Assembly (NCBI GenBank): GCA_021234535.1
Contig: CM037829.1
Coordinates: 33,727,976 to 33,791,975, forward strand
Direction: 5' to 3'
Origin: Stichopus chloronotus
Taxonomy: Eukaryota; Echinodermata; Holothuroidea; Aspidochirotida; Stichopodidae
Length of the DNA: 64,000 nt
This document shows, in pieces, positions 1 through 41,150 of this stretch. The stretch's first letter is position 1, and every line of letters begins with the position of its first letter. Under the pieces are notes generated by a model. That model was given only the letters and a program-made list of their open reading frames with translations, ran no database searches and was not told where the DNA came from. A program made the position numbers and the translations under genes.

Positions 1-1310
1 CTTATTGATTATTTTCATCTTGATCAGCCCTTTGGTCTTGTTGCTTTCTCTGTTACCACCATGCAGCATCACGTATCTGGTCTTTTGTTTTTCTAAACAC
101 CCTGATGATATCTGTGTGCATTATGCACCTATTCCCTGAAATTCCCATCAGCTTCTGTGTCAAGTTGTTTACTAGTAATGTAACAAAATATGCTGTTAAA
201 CTGAAATTGCCTAGATCTGCATAAGCAGTTGAGGTGACCACAAATGCAATCCATCGATGCCAATGCAACATATGTGGCAATGATACCTACCTATTACAAA
301 ATATGTAATCGCTATACACGACAGAAAATCCACTTTGTTGCATCAGACACAATACAGTCTGCATCAAGAAAACATCAGACTCAAGAGGTAAGTCTGAAAT
401 GTGAGTTACAGCCCCCCCCCCCCCCACTCCCCATCATTTCTGCGTTCTTAGAGTTTATTACACTGATGGTTAACACATTATTACTTTATGGTGGGGTTAG
501 ATTATTACTTTTATGGTTCAAAATTATTACATTTATGGTGAGGTAACTTATATTTATATTTAAAATTTATTACGTACATGGTGGGTATCATTTATGATTA
601 CAAATTTTTATACTTGTGGTGAGTATTACATTATTGATTGCTATTACATTTATGGGTTTTACAGTGCATGTATGTTTGTGTGTGTTTATGTATGTGTCCG
701 TGCTGATGAGTGACAGCGTGCATCTCTCTTTTCCTTATTGATCATTCCAAGTATGCACGTGCATTCCTCCGACACATTTTCTAAGTTCTCCTGGTAGTTT
801 ATAACCTCGAAGAGCCCGAGAACATAGAAATTAATTTTGTGACTGTCACACTGATGATCAGCGCTACGATCGACCTCCAGTGATGGAGCGTAGTCTTCGC
901 GAACGAATTACGCCAGATAATCAATAACAGCCAGGAGAAAGGAAGCAATATAATATATATAGCTATATGATGATCAGAGAAGTTTAAATTAATTACTTTA
1001 TAGATCAAAAATACCTGGTGATACATAAAAAAATATAGAACTTTTACGTAAATAACCAGAATGTACAAATGAATTATGGTTTCGATGAATTCATTATAAA
1101 GATCTTTTTTTTTGTCATGAATCTGACGTATTGCCTAATGCAAGTAAGTGCAATATGCTTAGTTATTGCAGTATTACAGTAATGTATCATATCACCGATT
1201 GAGATGTACAAGAACATCTGCTGACATATGTTGATGTCTGATATTGTGGGTGTTTAATAGAACATGCATAACTGCATACTTCAGAGATATCCAAGAGCCT
1301 CACTACATAT
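1..1310. other. Unassigned sequence with degenerate TTATGGTG tandem repeats
   Basis: A C14 tract lies near 412-425. From about 455 to 660, loosely repeated blocks of 30-50 bp contain TTATTAC...TTATGGTG (for example near 480, 506, 527 and 570). No gene or recognised transposon was found; the 100-aa frame at 244-546 runs into this repeat. Confidence 0.5.
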
Positions 1311-2640
1311 CAAATATGAGATTTGTTCAAGCTTCCCTTAATTCTTGAGACATCGTGTCTAAAAGGTTATCTCGAGTTGAGCCCTTTGAAATGAGCCCTA
1401 ACCTCTATCAAAAACAATGGGATATTTAAACTTAATAAGGTACCTCTACATACCAAATAGATCTGTATAAGCTTCCCTTCTTGAGATGTTGTGTTTACAG
1501 AGTTTTAACTGATTGACCCTTGTTGATCCCAAATAACTTTTCACCTCCACAAAAAAAAAATAGAGTTATTGTTCTCGACGCGACACACCCACTTACCAAA
1601 TATGACATACGAGCAAGTTTCCCCTTCTGAGATATTGTGTTTACAAAGTTTTCACTGTTTGACCCCTATTGACCCCAACGAAACCTTTGACCTCCATCAA
1701 AGTAACAGTATTTCTGTACTCAGCAAGGCTCACCACATACTAAATATGAGATCTGTAACAGTTTCCTATCTTGAAATATCATGTTTACAAAGTTTTCACT
1801 ATTTGACCCCGTTGACAAATGACCTTTGACCTCCAACAAAATCAGTACTCAGTATGGTACAACTACACACCACATAGAAATATGTACAAGCTTTCCCTCC
1901 TGAGATATTGCGCTTACAAAGTTTTCACTATTTGACCCATATTGACCCCAAATAACCTTTGACCTCCACCAAAAGCGACAGCCTTTGTGTACTCAATGAG
2001 ACTCACCCACGTGCTAAATATGAGATCTTCAAAAGTTTCCCATCTTGAAATATCTGGTTTACAATAATTACACAATTTGACCCCGTTGACCCCCAAATGA
2101 CCTTTGACCTACACCACACAATTTCTTGTCCTTAATTAGATTCACCCACTTACCAAATACAAGATCTGTACAAGTTTCCTTTCTTGAGATATCGTGTTTG
2201 CAAGGTTTTCACTATTTGACCCTTGTTGACCCAAATGACCTTTGGCCTTCACCAAAAACAATAGGCTTCTTGCACTGAATATGGTACACCAACATACTAG
2301 AAAGTTTCCCTTCTTGAGATCTTGTTTACAAGGTTTATACTATTTTACCTCTGTTGACCCCAAATGACCTTTGACCTCCACCCAAAGCAGTAGACATATT
2401 GTAATTTATATGGTACACCACCATACTAAATATGAAATCTGTACATACTTCCTTTCTTGAGATATCGTGTTTACATCGTAGGAGTGACAAACATACATAC
2501 ACATACACCCATACGCACACACACACATACACCTACAGTCACACACATATACATATACATAAACACATACATGCACTTGCAAGATTACAAAGGTTACGAT
2601 TCCATCGAACTGCCCCAAAATGACAATGGCGGATAGTCAA
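1310..2640 (+). repeat. 140-bp tandem repeat array (forward orientation) with CA tract
   Basis: About eight units with 128-146 bp spacing are marked by CACTTACCAAATATGA-like strings near 1441, 1587, 1731, 1863, 2006, 2143, 2287 and 2415. Each also has a GAGATATCGTGTTTACAAAG-like core. Perfect TGACCTTTGACCT motifs lie at 1820, 2098 and 2365. The array ends in a CA-rich microsatellite (about 2485-2575) followed by TTACGATTCCATCG, the degraded end seen in other copies. The short open frames here are repeat artefacts. Confidence 0.85.
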
Positions 2641-3822
2641 CGGCCTCCTCTTCCAAGTACCACTAGCAAAGTATCCAATTTGTTAAAAATATCATTTTTT
2701 TACTTGCCCACAAAGCAAAGGTTTGCGAGTGAAATCATTAACGAGGTACTGCATGCATATACTGATCGTCAGCTGGTTATCCTATAGGCATGTGCTGCCT
2801 TTGAGTTGAACCGCATTACTGTTGAGTAAATGAGTAGTGACTACCGTGACATTACATCTCAAACCGGCTATACCGCTCCACGACTGTTAAAAGAGGATTA
2901 CGAGTGTCGGACTAAAGCTCCAGTTTGAAAGTACAGCATCATGACATGTGTGAATCAAATATGCAAGACAAGATTTTACTTTCAGTTGTCCAAAAAAAAA
3001 AAGAAAAAAAAAAGAAAAGTGATCCCTTAACGACGGAACATCTGAGGAGTGGATTCTAAACCTCTTGAAATAAAAAAAGGAGAGTGCATATTTTTCACAG
3101 CAATGGAAAGGACATATTGATTTTGAAGATTCGACCATCCTCAAGGGCATACGTCTATGTTCTGGTAACGTATTTCTATTTCGACAAACTCATTGCAGAG
3201 AGCATTCGTACTTCACTTCAAAACATTTATGTATATGTGATTCTGCTCAATGCCTGACAGAAAAATGTTTGAAATTAGTTATTCTAAAACCATTTAGGCC
3301 CTTTGGAATGTTAATTAATGCCGCCGCTACTGCGTCGCCACTTCGAGAAGATTTTCTTATTCACATTTTATGTTGGTATTCTTTTAGATCACACAGCGGT
3401 ATATCCTGTCGCTGTGTTTTCTTTACCGCTAAGAGTCTCCTACATTACGTGCACCCTTATCTCAAAATACTGTTCTATCAATTCACAAAAATTTACGCAT
3501 TTACCAATTTGCAAGCTGCATTTCACCAGAGCCATACATATACCCCTGGATACCCTCTCCGTAATTACACCCCTTAGCTCACGCTCCGCCATCCACACCA
3601 GCTGTACGTAAAGCCTACTCGCTTTGCTATTCGTCACAGTTAGTCCCCGATATTCGTCGGAAACAACTTGTCAGAGCAATACATACGCAAAATTCAGTGA
3701 GTCATGCTGCCCTCTTTTACTCAAAAGTGACGAAATAATACGGTAGCTTATAAGTGACTCGTGTACATTCTCAATCTAATGTTTCATAAACTGTACTTAT
3801 GCGTTGTTGATATCATTTTACA
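2640..3822. other. Unassigned spacer
   Basis: No gene, repeat family or RNA gene was recognised. Overlapping 97-102 aa frames at 3269-3611 have no splice support or motif. An A-rich tract lies at 2990-3018. Confidence 0.5.
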
Positions 3823-4095
3823 CCTATTCTGCTAAATCGATGTTTCATTTTGTGGTTTCTTTTTTTGTATTTTTGTGTATTTTAGGTGCCAATGTTTGAT
3901 GTGCGTTATGACTTACATGTCGTAAAGTTCTTCGGGGCCGTACAGACTACATCTATGATGATTGCAAAAAAAATCTTGATCTCACTGATTAATTATTCAT
4001 TGCAATCCAAAATTGAAATTCTTCTTTAGGAAAGGACAAATAAAAAGCAGAGTTTTGCATTAATTTAGGGAAGGAATAGTGTCCATGACTCATTC
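3823..4095 (+). repeat. Direct duplication, copy 1, with possible exon
   Basis: This copy is about 90% identical by eye to 4411-4680, offset by 589 bp. Both contain a pyrimidine-rich stretch and TGTATTTTAG followed by GTGCCAATGTTTGATGTGCG, which reads as a splice acceptor and an exon. The frame VPMFDVRYDLHVVKFFGA and onward stays open for 46 codons here and ends at TAG near 4027. No protein family was recognised. Confidence 0.6.
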
Positions 4096-4410
4096 TCGAT
4101 CTAATGTTGTTATTCAGTAATTCAACACAAAATTGTGTACTATGTGTATGCATTCATGAAAATTATGAGAAAGGAAAACAAAGAAATACATTAAATTCCT
4201 GCTACCATGGGTTATGTGACATCATAGTTCGACTTTTCAGGTCTGTTCACATTCAACGGAGACAAAAATGACAGCATCCCTTCTGTAGAATTCAAAAGTG
4301 CATAACTTGGGAAGGGAAGAATATTTTTCAATGAAACTTTGACAAGTGTTTTGTTAAACACTTCTGCTTCATATTGTATAGTGATATTCCCAGGGTTTCA
4401 TTCTCCTTTA

Positions 4411-4680
4411 AACCTATTCTGCTAAATCGATGTTTCCTTTTGTTGTTTATTTTTTATATTTTTGTGTATTTTAGGTGCCAATGTTTGATGTGCGTTATGA
4501 CTTACATGTCGTAAAGTTCTTCGGGGCGCTACAGAATACATCAATGATGATTACAAAAAAAATCTTGATCTCACTGATTAATTATTCATTGCAATCCAAA
4601 ATTGAAATTCTTTTTTGGGGAAGGGCAAATAAAGAGCAAAGTATTGCATTGATTTAGGGAAGGGATAGTGTCCACGACTG
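4411..4680 (+). repeat. Direct duplication, copy 2, with possible exon
   Basis: This is the second copy of the segment at 3823-4095. The same acceptor-like TTTTAG precedes GTGCCAATG at 4475. The frame runs 60 codons to TAG at 4655, past the position where copy 1 has its stop. Most differences within the first 46 codons are single substitutions and no indel breaks the frame, which hints at a coding past. The alternative is a short non-coding repeat. Confidence 0.55.
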
Positions 4681-6434
4681 AGGAACCGCAAGCTGACTCA
4701 CTCGTGCAAAGCAGAGATAATGCCGGAGCTTTCACTAAATTCTCTGTTGGCAGAAAAGTTACAACAAAATCCGTTGATAAATAATGAATATTCAATGTCA
4801 ACTCTTCCATACCTTAAGTTATATTCCCTTTATTTCGTCTCACGAAATAAGTTCTTAATTATTAAAGTAGATTCGATTTTAACCAAACATCGGGGATGAA
4901 TACTGAAATGGGGTTACAGTCCGTGTTCTATATTGCCAAGTGTTAACTCTCCCTGTCAGCATAAAGATATAACAAGTAACATATATAGCTACAACTTGGT
5001 AAGATTCGTGAGGTGTGACTGGACAATATTTGAGTCATATCCGACTGATAGGCGTACCGGACAAAATGTGACTCTCCGTCACAGATTACCCCATACAGAC
5101 TAACTATCGTTTCTGATAATTGGTAAATGTCGAGGTTAACACTGGTGCTGACGTACATTTACTTAAAAAATCAAGAATATTTAATGCAACTTGTAGTAAT
5201 TATTAGTTGAAGTAACAATTAAAGCTGAAATATGAGTTGTTCTGGTAATCGTCTGGTCATCTATCTTTGTTCTTTGTCAGTGTTTGAGGCCGGAAGGGAA
5301 AGATGAGGAAATATTACCTGTCACAAGACCTGAAAGAGAACTATGCTCTCAACTTCCACACATTTGAATATGGAAATTTTCTCAACATTTTTGTTGGCCC
5401 TACAAAATTCAGACTCTCAAAGAAAGCACATAGCAGTGTAATCCCCGTTACTTGAAATCAAACAGACTAATTAGGAATGAATATGAATTCATCTATGCAA
5501 AAAAAAAAAAAGGGCTTAAACAATGTTATTTTGCAGCGACTTTGACCTATTCCTCGGACTTCCACTGACAAGTTGTCAACTTACACGCCAGGCTTAATAT
5601 GTAAAAGTTCAAACAAAACAAAATGTCTTTTTTTCTATGGAAAATCTCGAAAGTGAACTTGAAGCCCTTTGAATGTAGGCCACGAAAAATGAATTGGGCA
5701 TTGCAACTCAACCTAAGACGATGTATTTGAGGAAAAAAAAATAAAATGTGAGTAAAAAGAACGAATGCGCAATGATCTTATATTCACGTTTAATCAGTGC
5801 CTAATCTTCCTGAATTGTCCCCACCCTCTTGACAGGAACCCAGTTGGATATAGGGAATTCGGTATTTACCTAAAAAAAAAATCTAGCTACGTGACTTTTT
5901 TGGGACAAAAAAGTGCCCTTATTACACGTAATAATATTCAATTCCAGAGTGCTATTCTAGACATTTACCCCTCCAACTGTGAGAGGGCCTGACCGGTCAT
6001 GTTGGAAGACAGGTTACATTATACTTTCCCGGCTGTGCAGTCCAATTGCCCAACACCAATTTAAAAAAAATCCCACAGATATGGATTGATATTGTAAGTG
6101 GTGATCTTCATCGAAATGCTTCCATAAAAAGAAGATCATTTTAAATAACCTGTTCTAGTAATGTTCCCTTTCCAAATCGCCTTTTCGTAGCTTCTGCAAA
6201 AGGAACACGCCTTTTCTTTTTTCTTTTTCTATCACTAATTTTTTTTTGGCCACTAGAAAACTCCGTATGAAAGTAGTCGTGACGAAATGGGAATAACCTT
6301 TGACCGTGGTATATATTCATGAGGTGTCTCATCAATGTCTTTTCCGCATTCAACTACTCTCCCAACACACCCAAGGCATCACCGTCCGGTATATTGGATA
6401 TTACGTCAGGAGCCAATTTTACAAAACTGGGTGG
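4681..6434. other. Spacer upstream of Rac1
   Basis: AT-rich with A-runs near 5500, 5731 and 5872. No coding exon or named repeat was recognised. The Rac1 promoter and any non-coding first exon should lie here or just downstream, but no diagnostic element stands out. Confidence 0.45.
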
Positions 6435-6442
6435 TATAAATA
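6435..6442 (+). promoter_or_regulatory. TATA-like string upstream of Rac1 ATG
   Basis: TATAAATA begins 45 bp before the Rac1 start codon. If used, transcription would start near 6465-6470 and give a 5' UTR of only about 10-15 nt. That is short for this gene family, so a chance match in AT-rich sequence, or a position within a longer 5' UTR, is just as likely. Confidence 0.2.
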
Positions 6443-6479
6443 TAAGAAAGTCTTACGTCGCAACTACAGAACAGTAAAA

Positions 6480-35058
<28,579 letters not shown>

Positions 35059-38000
35059 GGGAGGGGGATGGGATATCGGGCACATCATTAGTTCTTGCAA
35101 TGAGGATTTCTTGGAAGCTTACCATCCTCTGTCAGGGGATCATTTGCTTCTGTTGTTTAGTAACCCAGTCTCTGTATTTTTTCCATTTATTGTCAGTGTC
35201 CTCTTCCTTGTTATATGCTTCCAATGAACACAAAGGTGACAAACAAATTCTTCTTTTTTTTCCCCTCTCTTTAAGTGGTTTTGCTTTCTTTTTCTTATTT
35301 TTGTTTTTCCTCTTTTCCTCTATTCTGTTGTCTTCTAACAGGGTCTGGGACCAAATGTAAATTTCAAGATTCAATTATCCGTGTCTGGCGAAAGTGTCAG
35401 ACAAATGAAGCTTTGGATCCTTACGTATCAAAAGTTTTCAGATAAACGAAGCGCAGTGTCGAGGCAGCCATCACTTCCTCACCGGTAAAGTCTTATCGTC
35501 GTACCGTCACCTTTTACGTTGCGTCGTTTGCTTTCCGTGGAAACACGTATGGTCTTTCTCCGAAGATTTTGTCGTCGTGGAAAATTTGAATCAGGGAAGG
35601 AACACATAGAAGCTCTTTCACCATTCACCTCCTCAACCTGTCAGTTTGCTCTCTGTCTGTATGTTGCTCTTTAAAAGGAACACTTATTCAGCTGGTCCAT
35701 CCCATGTGACCTCATGTGACCTCCCACCTCTCTTTGGATCCATCCCCAGCACCAGCTCTGGGGATGAGTCCATTTGTTTTTCGACACAATAAGTATTGGT
35801 TACAAGTTGCTTCACATGGCAGCGAGGGAGGCCCGACACCACAAGTCTTTGTACAGATCTGTTGGGTCCCATCAGTTTACACTCAGTCCGAGCCAACTGA
35901 CAAAAAGAACAAAAAAAAGTAAAATTGAGTGAGCAAGTAGTTCTTCAAACTGCTCAAAGTTGTAAGATCAACTTTAATGTTCCTCTTGTCCTATCACTTT
36001 GATCTATTCCTCTCCCTACCCCCCCCCCCCTTCTTCCCATTTCTCTTCCTCTCGAAATTACATCCATCCCCTCTCCCCATTCCTGGTCACAGTTTATTTT
36101 GCACAGCAGACTGGCCACCTCTGGGATCTAAGTACAAGCAGAAGATCAATGCTGCATAAGCTGCTGACTGTCCTTGCAGAACCTGGAAAAGATTTCCCTG
36201 CAAGAAGCAGCTTTCGATTCCCATTTCCATACTCAATAATCTGTACAAAACTAGTTCTTTTCAAACAATACAAACATCGGAAGCAACATGGAAGATTCTG
36301 TTAAAAAATCTTATCTAGCTATCATCCCCCCTTTCCTATTATACCATTGTTTTTTTTCATACTTCCTAATTATATGTGCCAGAATATTAGTTAATGTCAT
36401 CAGTATGCACTTTTTTTCCCCCTTCTTTCCATCTCCTCTTGAACTGGTGATGGTCTTTTCTTGTTTCAACGTAAGGTTGTATTTGTGTACATATCAACTG
36501 TTATTAACTGGGCAGATTAAAGACATGATGGACTGGTATTATACAGGAGGGCGTAATTTTTTTTAATGATTATAATGATAATCATTTTTTTTTGGCTGTA
36601 AATAATTGTACTAAGGTAACATAAAAATAGGTTTTTTTCCCCCTGTTGATGTAAATGGTGCAAAATTACTGTCATAGTTGAAACAGAACCAACTGAAGTT
36701 AATTGTTTAATAGCTCATTTGTCATTAGAGCTGCTTTGAATATTCATTACAAATATTGAATATTCACTACAGCATAAAATATTAAGCGACAAATGCCAGG
36801 TTTGCCACATTGGCTATTTCCTGTGCTACCGGATAAGAGTGAGTCCTTGTAATTATAAGTGGCCGAAATGTTGACAGTAGGTCTTACTTTCATGGACTGG
36901 TAGACATCAGCTAGGCATGGGGAAAACGGGTAACATTAGAAATTGAAAATATAGGGCACTGTGTGCATTTCATGGTGATAAGGTGGGGGCAAGGGGGTGA
37001 TGGAGTGGTGCAGCAGTAGAACATGAAGCCATAAAGTAGCAACCAAAGGGTAAATGTCCAAAAAACATTTGGTGACAAATGATCCCCAATTCTGGCCACA
37101 GGTGCAGGTAACGCTTATTCAGTGGTGCTTCTCAAATGTTACTATCAATTGAGGTAGTCTGTCTGATCAGCTCGCTGCACACACCCTGAGCGTAAACAAA
37201 CTTCACCGGACATCACTCTGCGTTACCCCAACAGGGCATTTTCCACGAGCTCGTCCAGGGTTCCGTCACCATGGGGACATGGGCCCAGTATTTTGGAACT
37301 CCTTTGCATTAGTCACACAATTGCCTTCCAATTGTATCCATATAATGCATTCCATTTGTGTGTTGTTTTTTTTTTTCTTTTTTTTCAGGGTATTAACTTA
37401 AAAACAAAAAAAATGAGACTACTTCACAAGGGGCACTTTGTTTTGTATTTTTTTTTTTTATATACATACATATATATATCTATATATATCTTAGCATTAC
37501 TGTCTTGATTCTCATAACCCTTTTTGATTTGTTTGTCAGGAAGTCATGCATGGCAAGTCACCGGTTCAGTTTAGAAATGTTTTTCGCGGAGCTTCAGACA
37601 ATTGTCGTGATCATCTGAAAATACTGGACAACCCCCAGGAGATAGCAGCCCTCCCACAACTGTTTGCCATCTTTTCAGGATATTAAACCTACCCTGAATG
37701 GCACCCATTATTGTACGATTTAACATGGTCACATGCTATTGGAACATTGAAAAAAAAGTAATTCGGTCGCCGCAGAAGAGATTAGAATTCCAACAGTTGA
37801 TCGATCTGTTTTCAGATTTTTGGCTTAGGGTTGGACAATGTGGGATCAATGATTTTCTTTCGTATTCCATTTTTCTTTTACTTTCTCGGAAGTGTTGATA
37901 TTTCTGTTTTGAAGCAGACGGAGTTGTCACGAGACAGGATTTTTTTTTTTTATATTTGGTGAGAAGCCATAAAGTAGGTCACTGTCGGATTCAAGTCCCT

Positions 38001-39296
38001 TGGGAGGAATCAAAATAGAAGAAGAGTGATAAGGTCTGAGAGGAGAGAGGCTGCGATTTGGTGCATCAAAAGTGTACAATTGTGAAGTTAATTTCCTTGG
38101 AAGAAATTTTGTTTTCCTGGGTATAAATTCTGTAAACAATTTTTTGGCCATGGCCCCTGTTGCCCTCCTCCCCCACCCTCCCCCCTTTGTATCCGTCAGT
38201 GGCGTATTTAGTGAAACTGCAGCACTCCCTCCGTCTGTGATCAGTTCACACGATGTCAGTTCCTGTGATCTGTTTTCTTAATTTTCTACACTTCAAATAT
38301 CACTCCTTCGATCACATTTACAATTTTGATACAACAAGATCTATGCTATGTATGCTTTCTTTTTTGTTTGTTTTTTTTTTCCTTTTTTATTATTATGATT
38401 ATAATATGCCCCAGAATGAACCAGAGAGATTTGATTTGGTCGATTTAAAATACAGTATCCACGTGTAGATGTACGCTGTGCTTATGTGTTATCATTTATA
38501 GTATTTAGTGTCAAACAACGTTGGACTCAGTGTACCTTCGTCAGGGGGATTCGGGGGGGGGGGGAGGAGTGGTTGGAGAGTTTATAATGGTTTATGCAAT
38601 CGAAGTGAGTTGCCTGTCTTATCACTGCTTATTTGCCAGTTGGCTATGTTTAGTATCATACAAAGTATGTCCAGCTGAACTTGTCCAATTTAGGGAATTT
38701 CTTGGATGATTCCCTGTGCCTCCTCTGGACCCGTCGGTGGTGGTGTACATGGAGAGGCAAAATATTTTCATATTTACCGAATGTGGGGTTTCTTGCTGTC
38801 TTCCCTTGAAGTATGTGCTTTCGGCATCGATGATCGTCTGATGGGAGCTTATTGGTGCAATGATGCCATAGTTGATCTTTTTAGAAACGAGTTACAACTG
38901 AGACGATACTAGAAAGCAAGTATCAATAGAAAAAAAGCAAGTCGACTTTCCAACCAATTTGCAACATTTCGCTCCCGCGAAGGACATGATACATTTTAAG
39001 TTCGTTACAAGTTTGTTTCGTGGATGGAGATCCATCTTTGAACTCTAGCGTCATGGAGAATTTTTCTAGTGGTTAGTTCCAAGAATGAAGCAATCCTTAC
39101 ATACGAACTTGGTGGTCTCTTAGAAAAGCGTTCAATGCTGAGAACCAAAATCTTGCTGTTGTGGTACTGCAATTTGTGACAGTGTAGACAGTAGTCACGA
39201 AAAACTTCGATAGTTCATATGGAACGATAATTGAGCATTAACTCTTCGAGACAATAACTACAAAGGCCCAATCTTACCATGCAAGTACTTTTTTTT
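35059..39296 (+). other. Rac1 3' UTR and downstream spacer
   Basis: There is no clear AATAAA within the first 4 kb after the stop. ATTAAA occurs near 36516 and 37684 and could serve as variant polyadenylation signals. The stretch contains C-tracts (36018), long T-tracts and a G-tract (38548), but no recognised coding sequence; the 169-aa frame across 34851-35360 is a shadow of the last Rac1 exon. The end of the transcript cannot be fixed from sequence alone. Confidence 0.5.
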
Positions 39297-40715
39297 TATG
39301 TCGTCTCTGTGACTTATTATGTCGTCCCTAGGACTTGACTTGTTATGTCGTTACTACGACTTATTTCCTACGACGCATTATGTCGTACTAACGACTTCCG
39401 TCATTCCTGCGACTTGTTATGTTGTTCTAACGACTTAATATGACATTGCTACGATATGTTATTGCTCCCATAAGTTATTATCTCGTTCTTACGACTTGGA
39501 TCGTGCGTGCGAATTATTTTGTCGCTGCTATGAATTGGAGAACCCATACGCTGATCTCAGTGAGAAAAGTCATGGGCGCAGCTAGATTTTTTTTTTTTAG
39601 GAGGCCTGAAACATGAATGGTGGAGCTTTAACAAAAAGTCATGGCGGGAGAGGGGGCGGAGTCTGCATGGAATTTTAGGCAGTTTTTTTTTTCATAGTGA
39701 GCGACCTTTTGACCTATGTAAGCGAAGTACCAATAGCCTATCACCGATGTATATATATATAAAGACAATTACACCTCCCTGATTTAGGGTAACTCCTTTG
39801 GCACTAAGGGGAATGCCACCATCATATGGCGCGTAACGCACCAGAAACTATATGACAATACATCATGATCATACTGGCTCCTCCAAATCTCCTTGTTTTT
39901 TTTTTTGCCCCCATCAAATGAGAATTCACATGAACATTTCTGGCTATATTGATAGCATCGATCTGCCATCCAAGTTCTGTTGATGTATTTTATAACACAA
40001 TGTTTCTCAGCTGGAAACTAAAAAGGCCATTCAAATGCTCCAAACCAAGACCCCCTGCATTGCTCCTGCATAAATCCTTGAACCTTTTAAACTATTGGGT
40101 CCAGACATACCTTAGTCTCATCGCTATGCTGCTGATTGGAGGGATTGGGAAAAAAAAAAAAAACCTATGCGGTGTCGGGTGTTGTGTGTTTCATCAAATA
40201 TTGGAGGATGATACTGAAACAGTGTTGGCAGTTTTGCAAAGCTTTGTCATTTTCAAACCGAACGATTAGTGAGGGTGATAGATCGTCTTACAGAATTAAG
40301 AAGTTACCATACGATGGAAAAACAAAATGACCTTTGAAAATATCATTTATTTCAACACTTCATGAATGTGGACTATGACATATATTTGGAGGCCCAATAC
40401 CGGAAGCTATGCCACCGAGAGTGGCCCCCACGCCTTATTGACTTCTCGCAATGTCATGCTGTGTATATAGTGTGTGATTTGAAGAGAGAGGCCGATGAAA
40501 GGACTTAATAACTCCTAGGAACGACATGATAACTCTAAGGAACGACGAGATAACTTGTGGGAACGACTTAATAAGTCGTAGAAAAGGTGAGTAGAAGGAA
40601 CGACATAATAATTCGTAGGAGCCATATGGTAACTTGTGGGAACCACGTAGTAGTAAGTCGTTGAACGTCGTAATAACTTATAGGAGCCACATAATAATTC
40701 TTAGGAACAACAATA
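39297..40715. mobile_element. Long fold-back element with arms of 21-bp palindromic units
   Basis: The left arm (about 39297-39540) consists of roughly eleven degenerate units like TATGTCGTTACTACGACTTAT. The right arm (about 40501-40715) consists of similar units in the opposite orientation, like AATAAGTCGTAG and GGAACGACATAATAA. Each unit is itself a near-palindrome of about 21 bp. The 960-bp centre has no recognised transposase. This is the structure of a Foldback-type non-autonomous DNA element; the exact ends and target duplication were not resolved. Confidence 0.7.
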
Positions 40716-41150
40716 ACTAAAAACACATAAAAAAGGATGATGAAATAACTTTCGTGGCGCTATTGGCGCCCTCGTACAAAGGAATGTTCCCCAGATCTCT
40801 CTACCAAAAGTTTTTCTTCATTATCAATGGATCAGTTCAAACACTGCCAGATGATGTTGCATTTTGTCAAGGTGGATCCAAAATTTTCAAATAAGTGAAA
40901 TGATTCATTGACCAGCAGAATGGCGCGCAGTTTGGATTTTGTTCAACTCTTGTATGCAAATGAGGCCAAGCGGAATGGTATGAAAATATATTATGTGCGA
41001 CTTCAAATTTCATGCCAATTGCTTCTGAGCAACCAATAACGCTGATGAGAGTAAAAGCTCTGGCCAAATGTCGTTGTAATTAACATTTTTTTTTTATCAG
41101 TCGATTTCATTTCTTAACAGTCGATTTCGTTTTTGTCAGTCTGCGCGCTT
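40716..41150. other. Unassigned spacer
   Basis: No gene or repeat was recognised. A short internal repeat of CAGTCGATTTC(A/G)TTT occurs near 41099-41133. Confidence 0.4.

Noticed and set aside
2406..2623. Cys/Val/Tyr-rich open frames on both strands
   Set aside because: Translations of the CA/TG microsatellite at the end of the 140-bp array.
39297..40715. CRISPR-like array from regularly spaced 21-bp repeats
   Set aside because: Repeats are adjacent without unique spacers, are palindromic and inverted between arms, and this is animal DNA.
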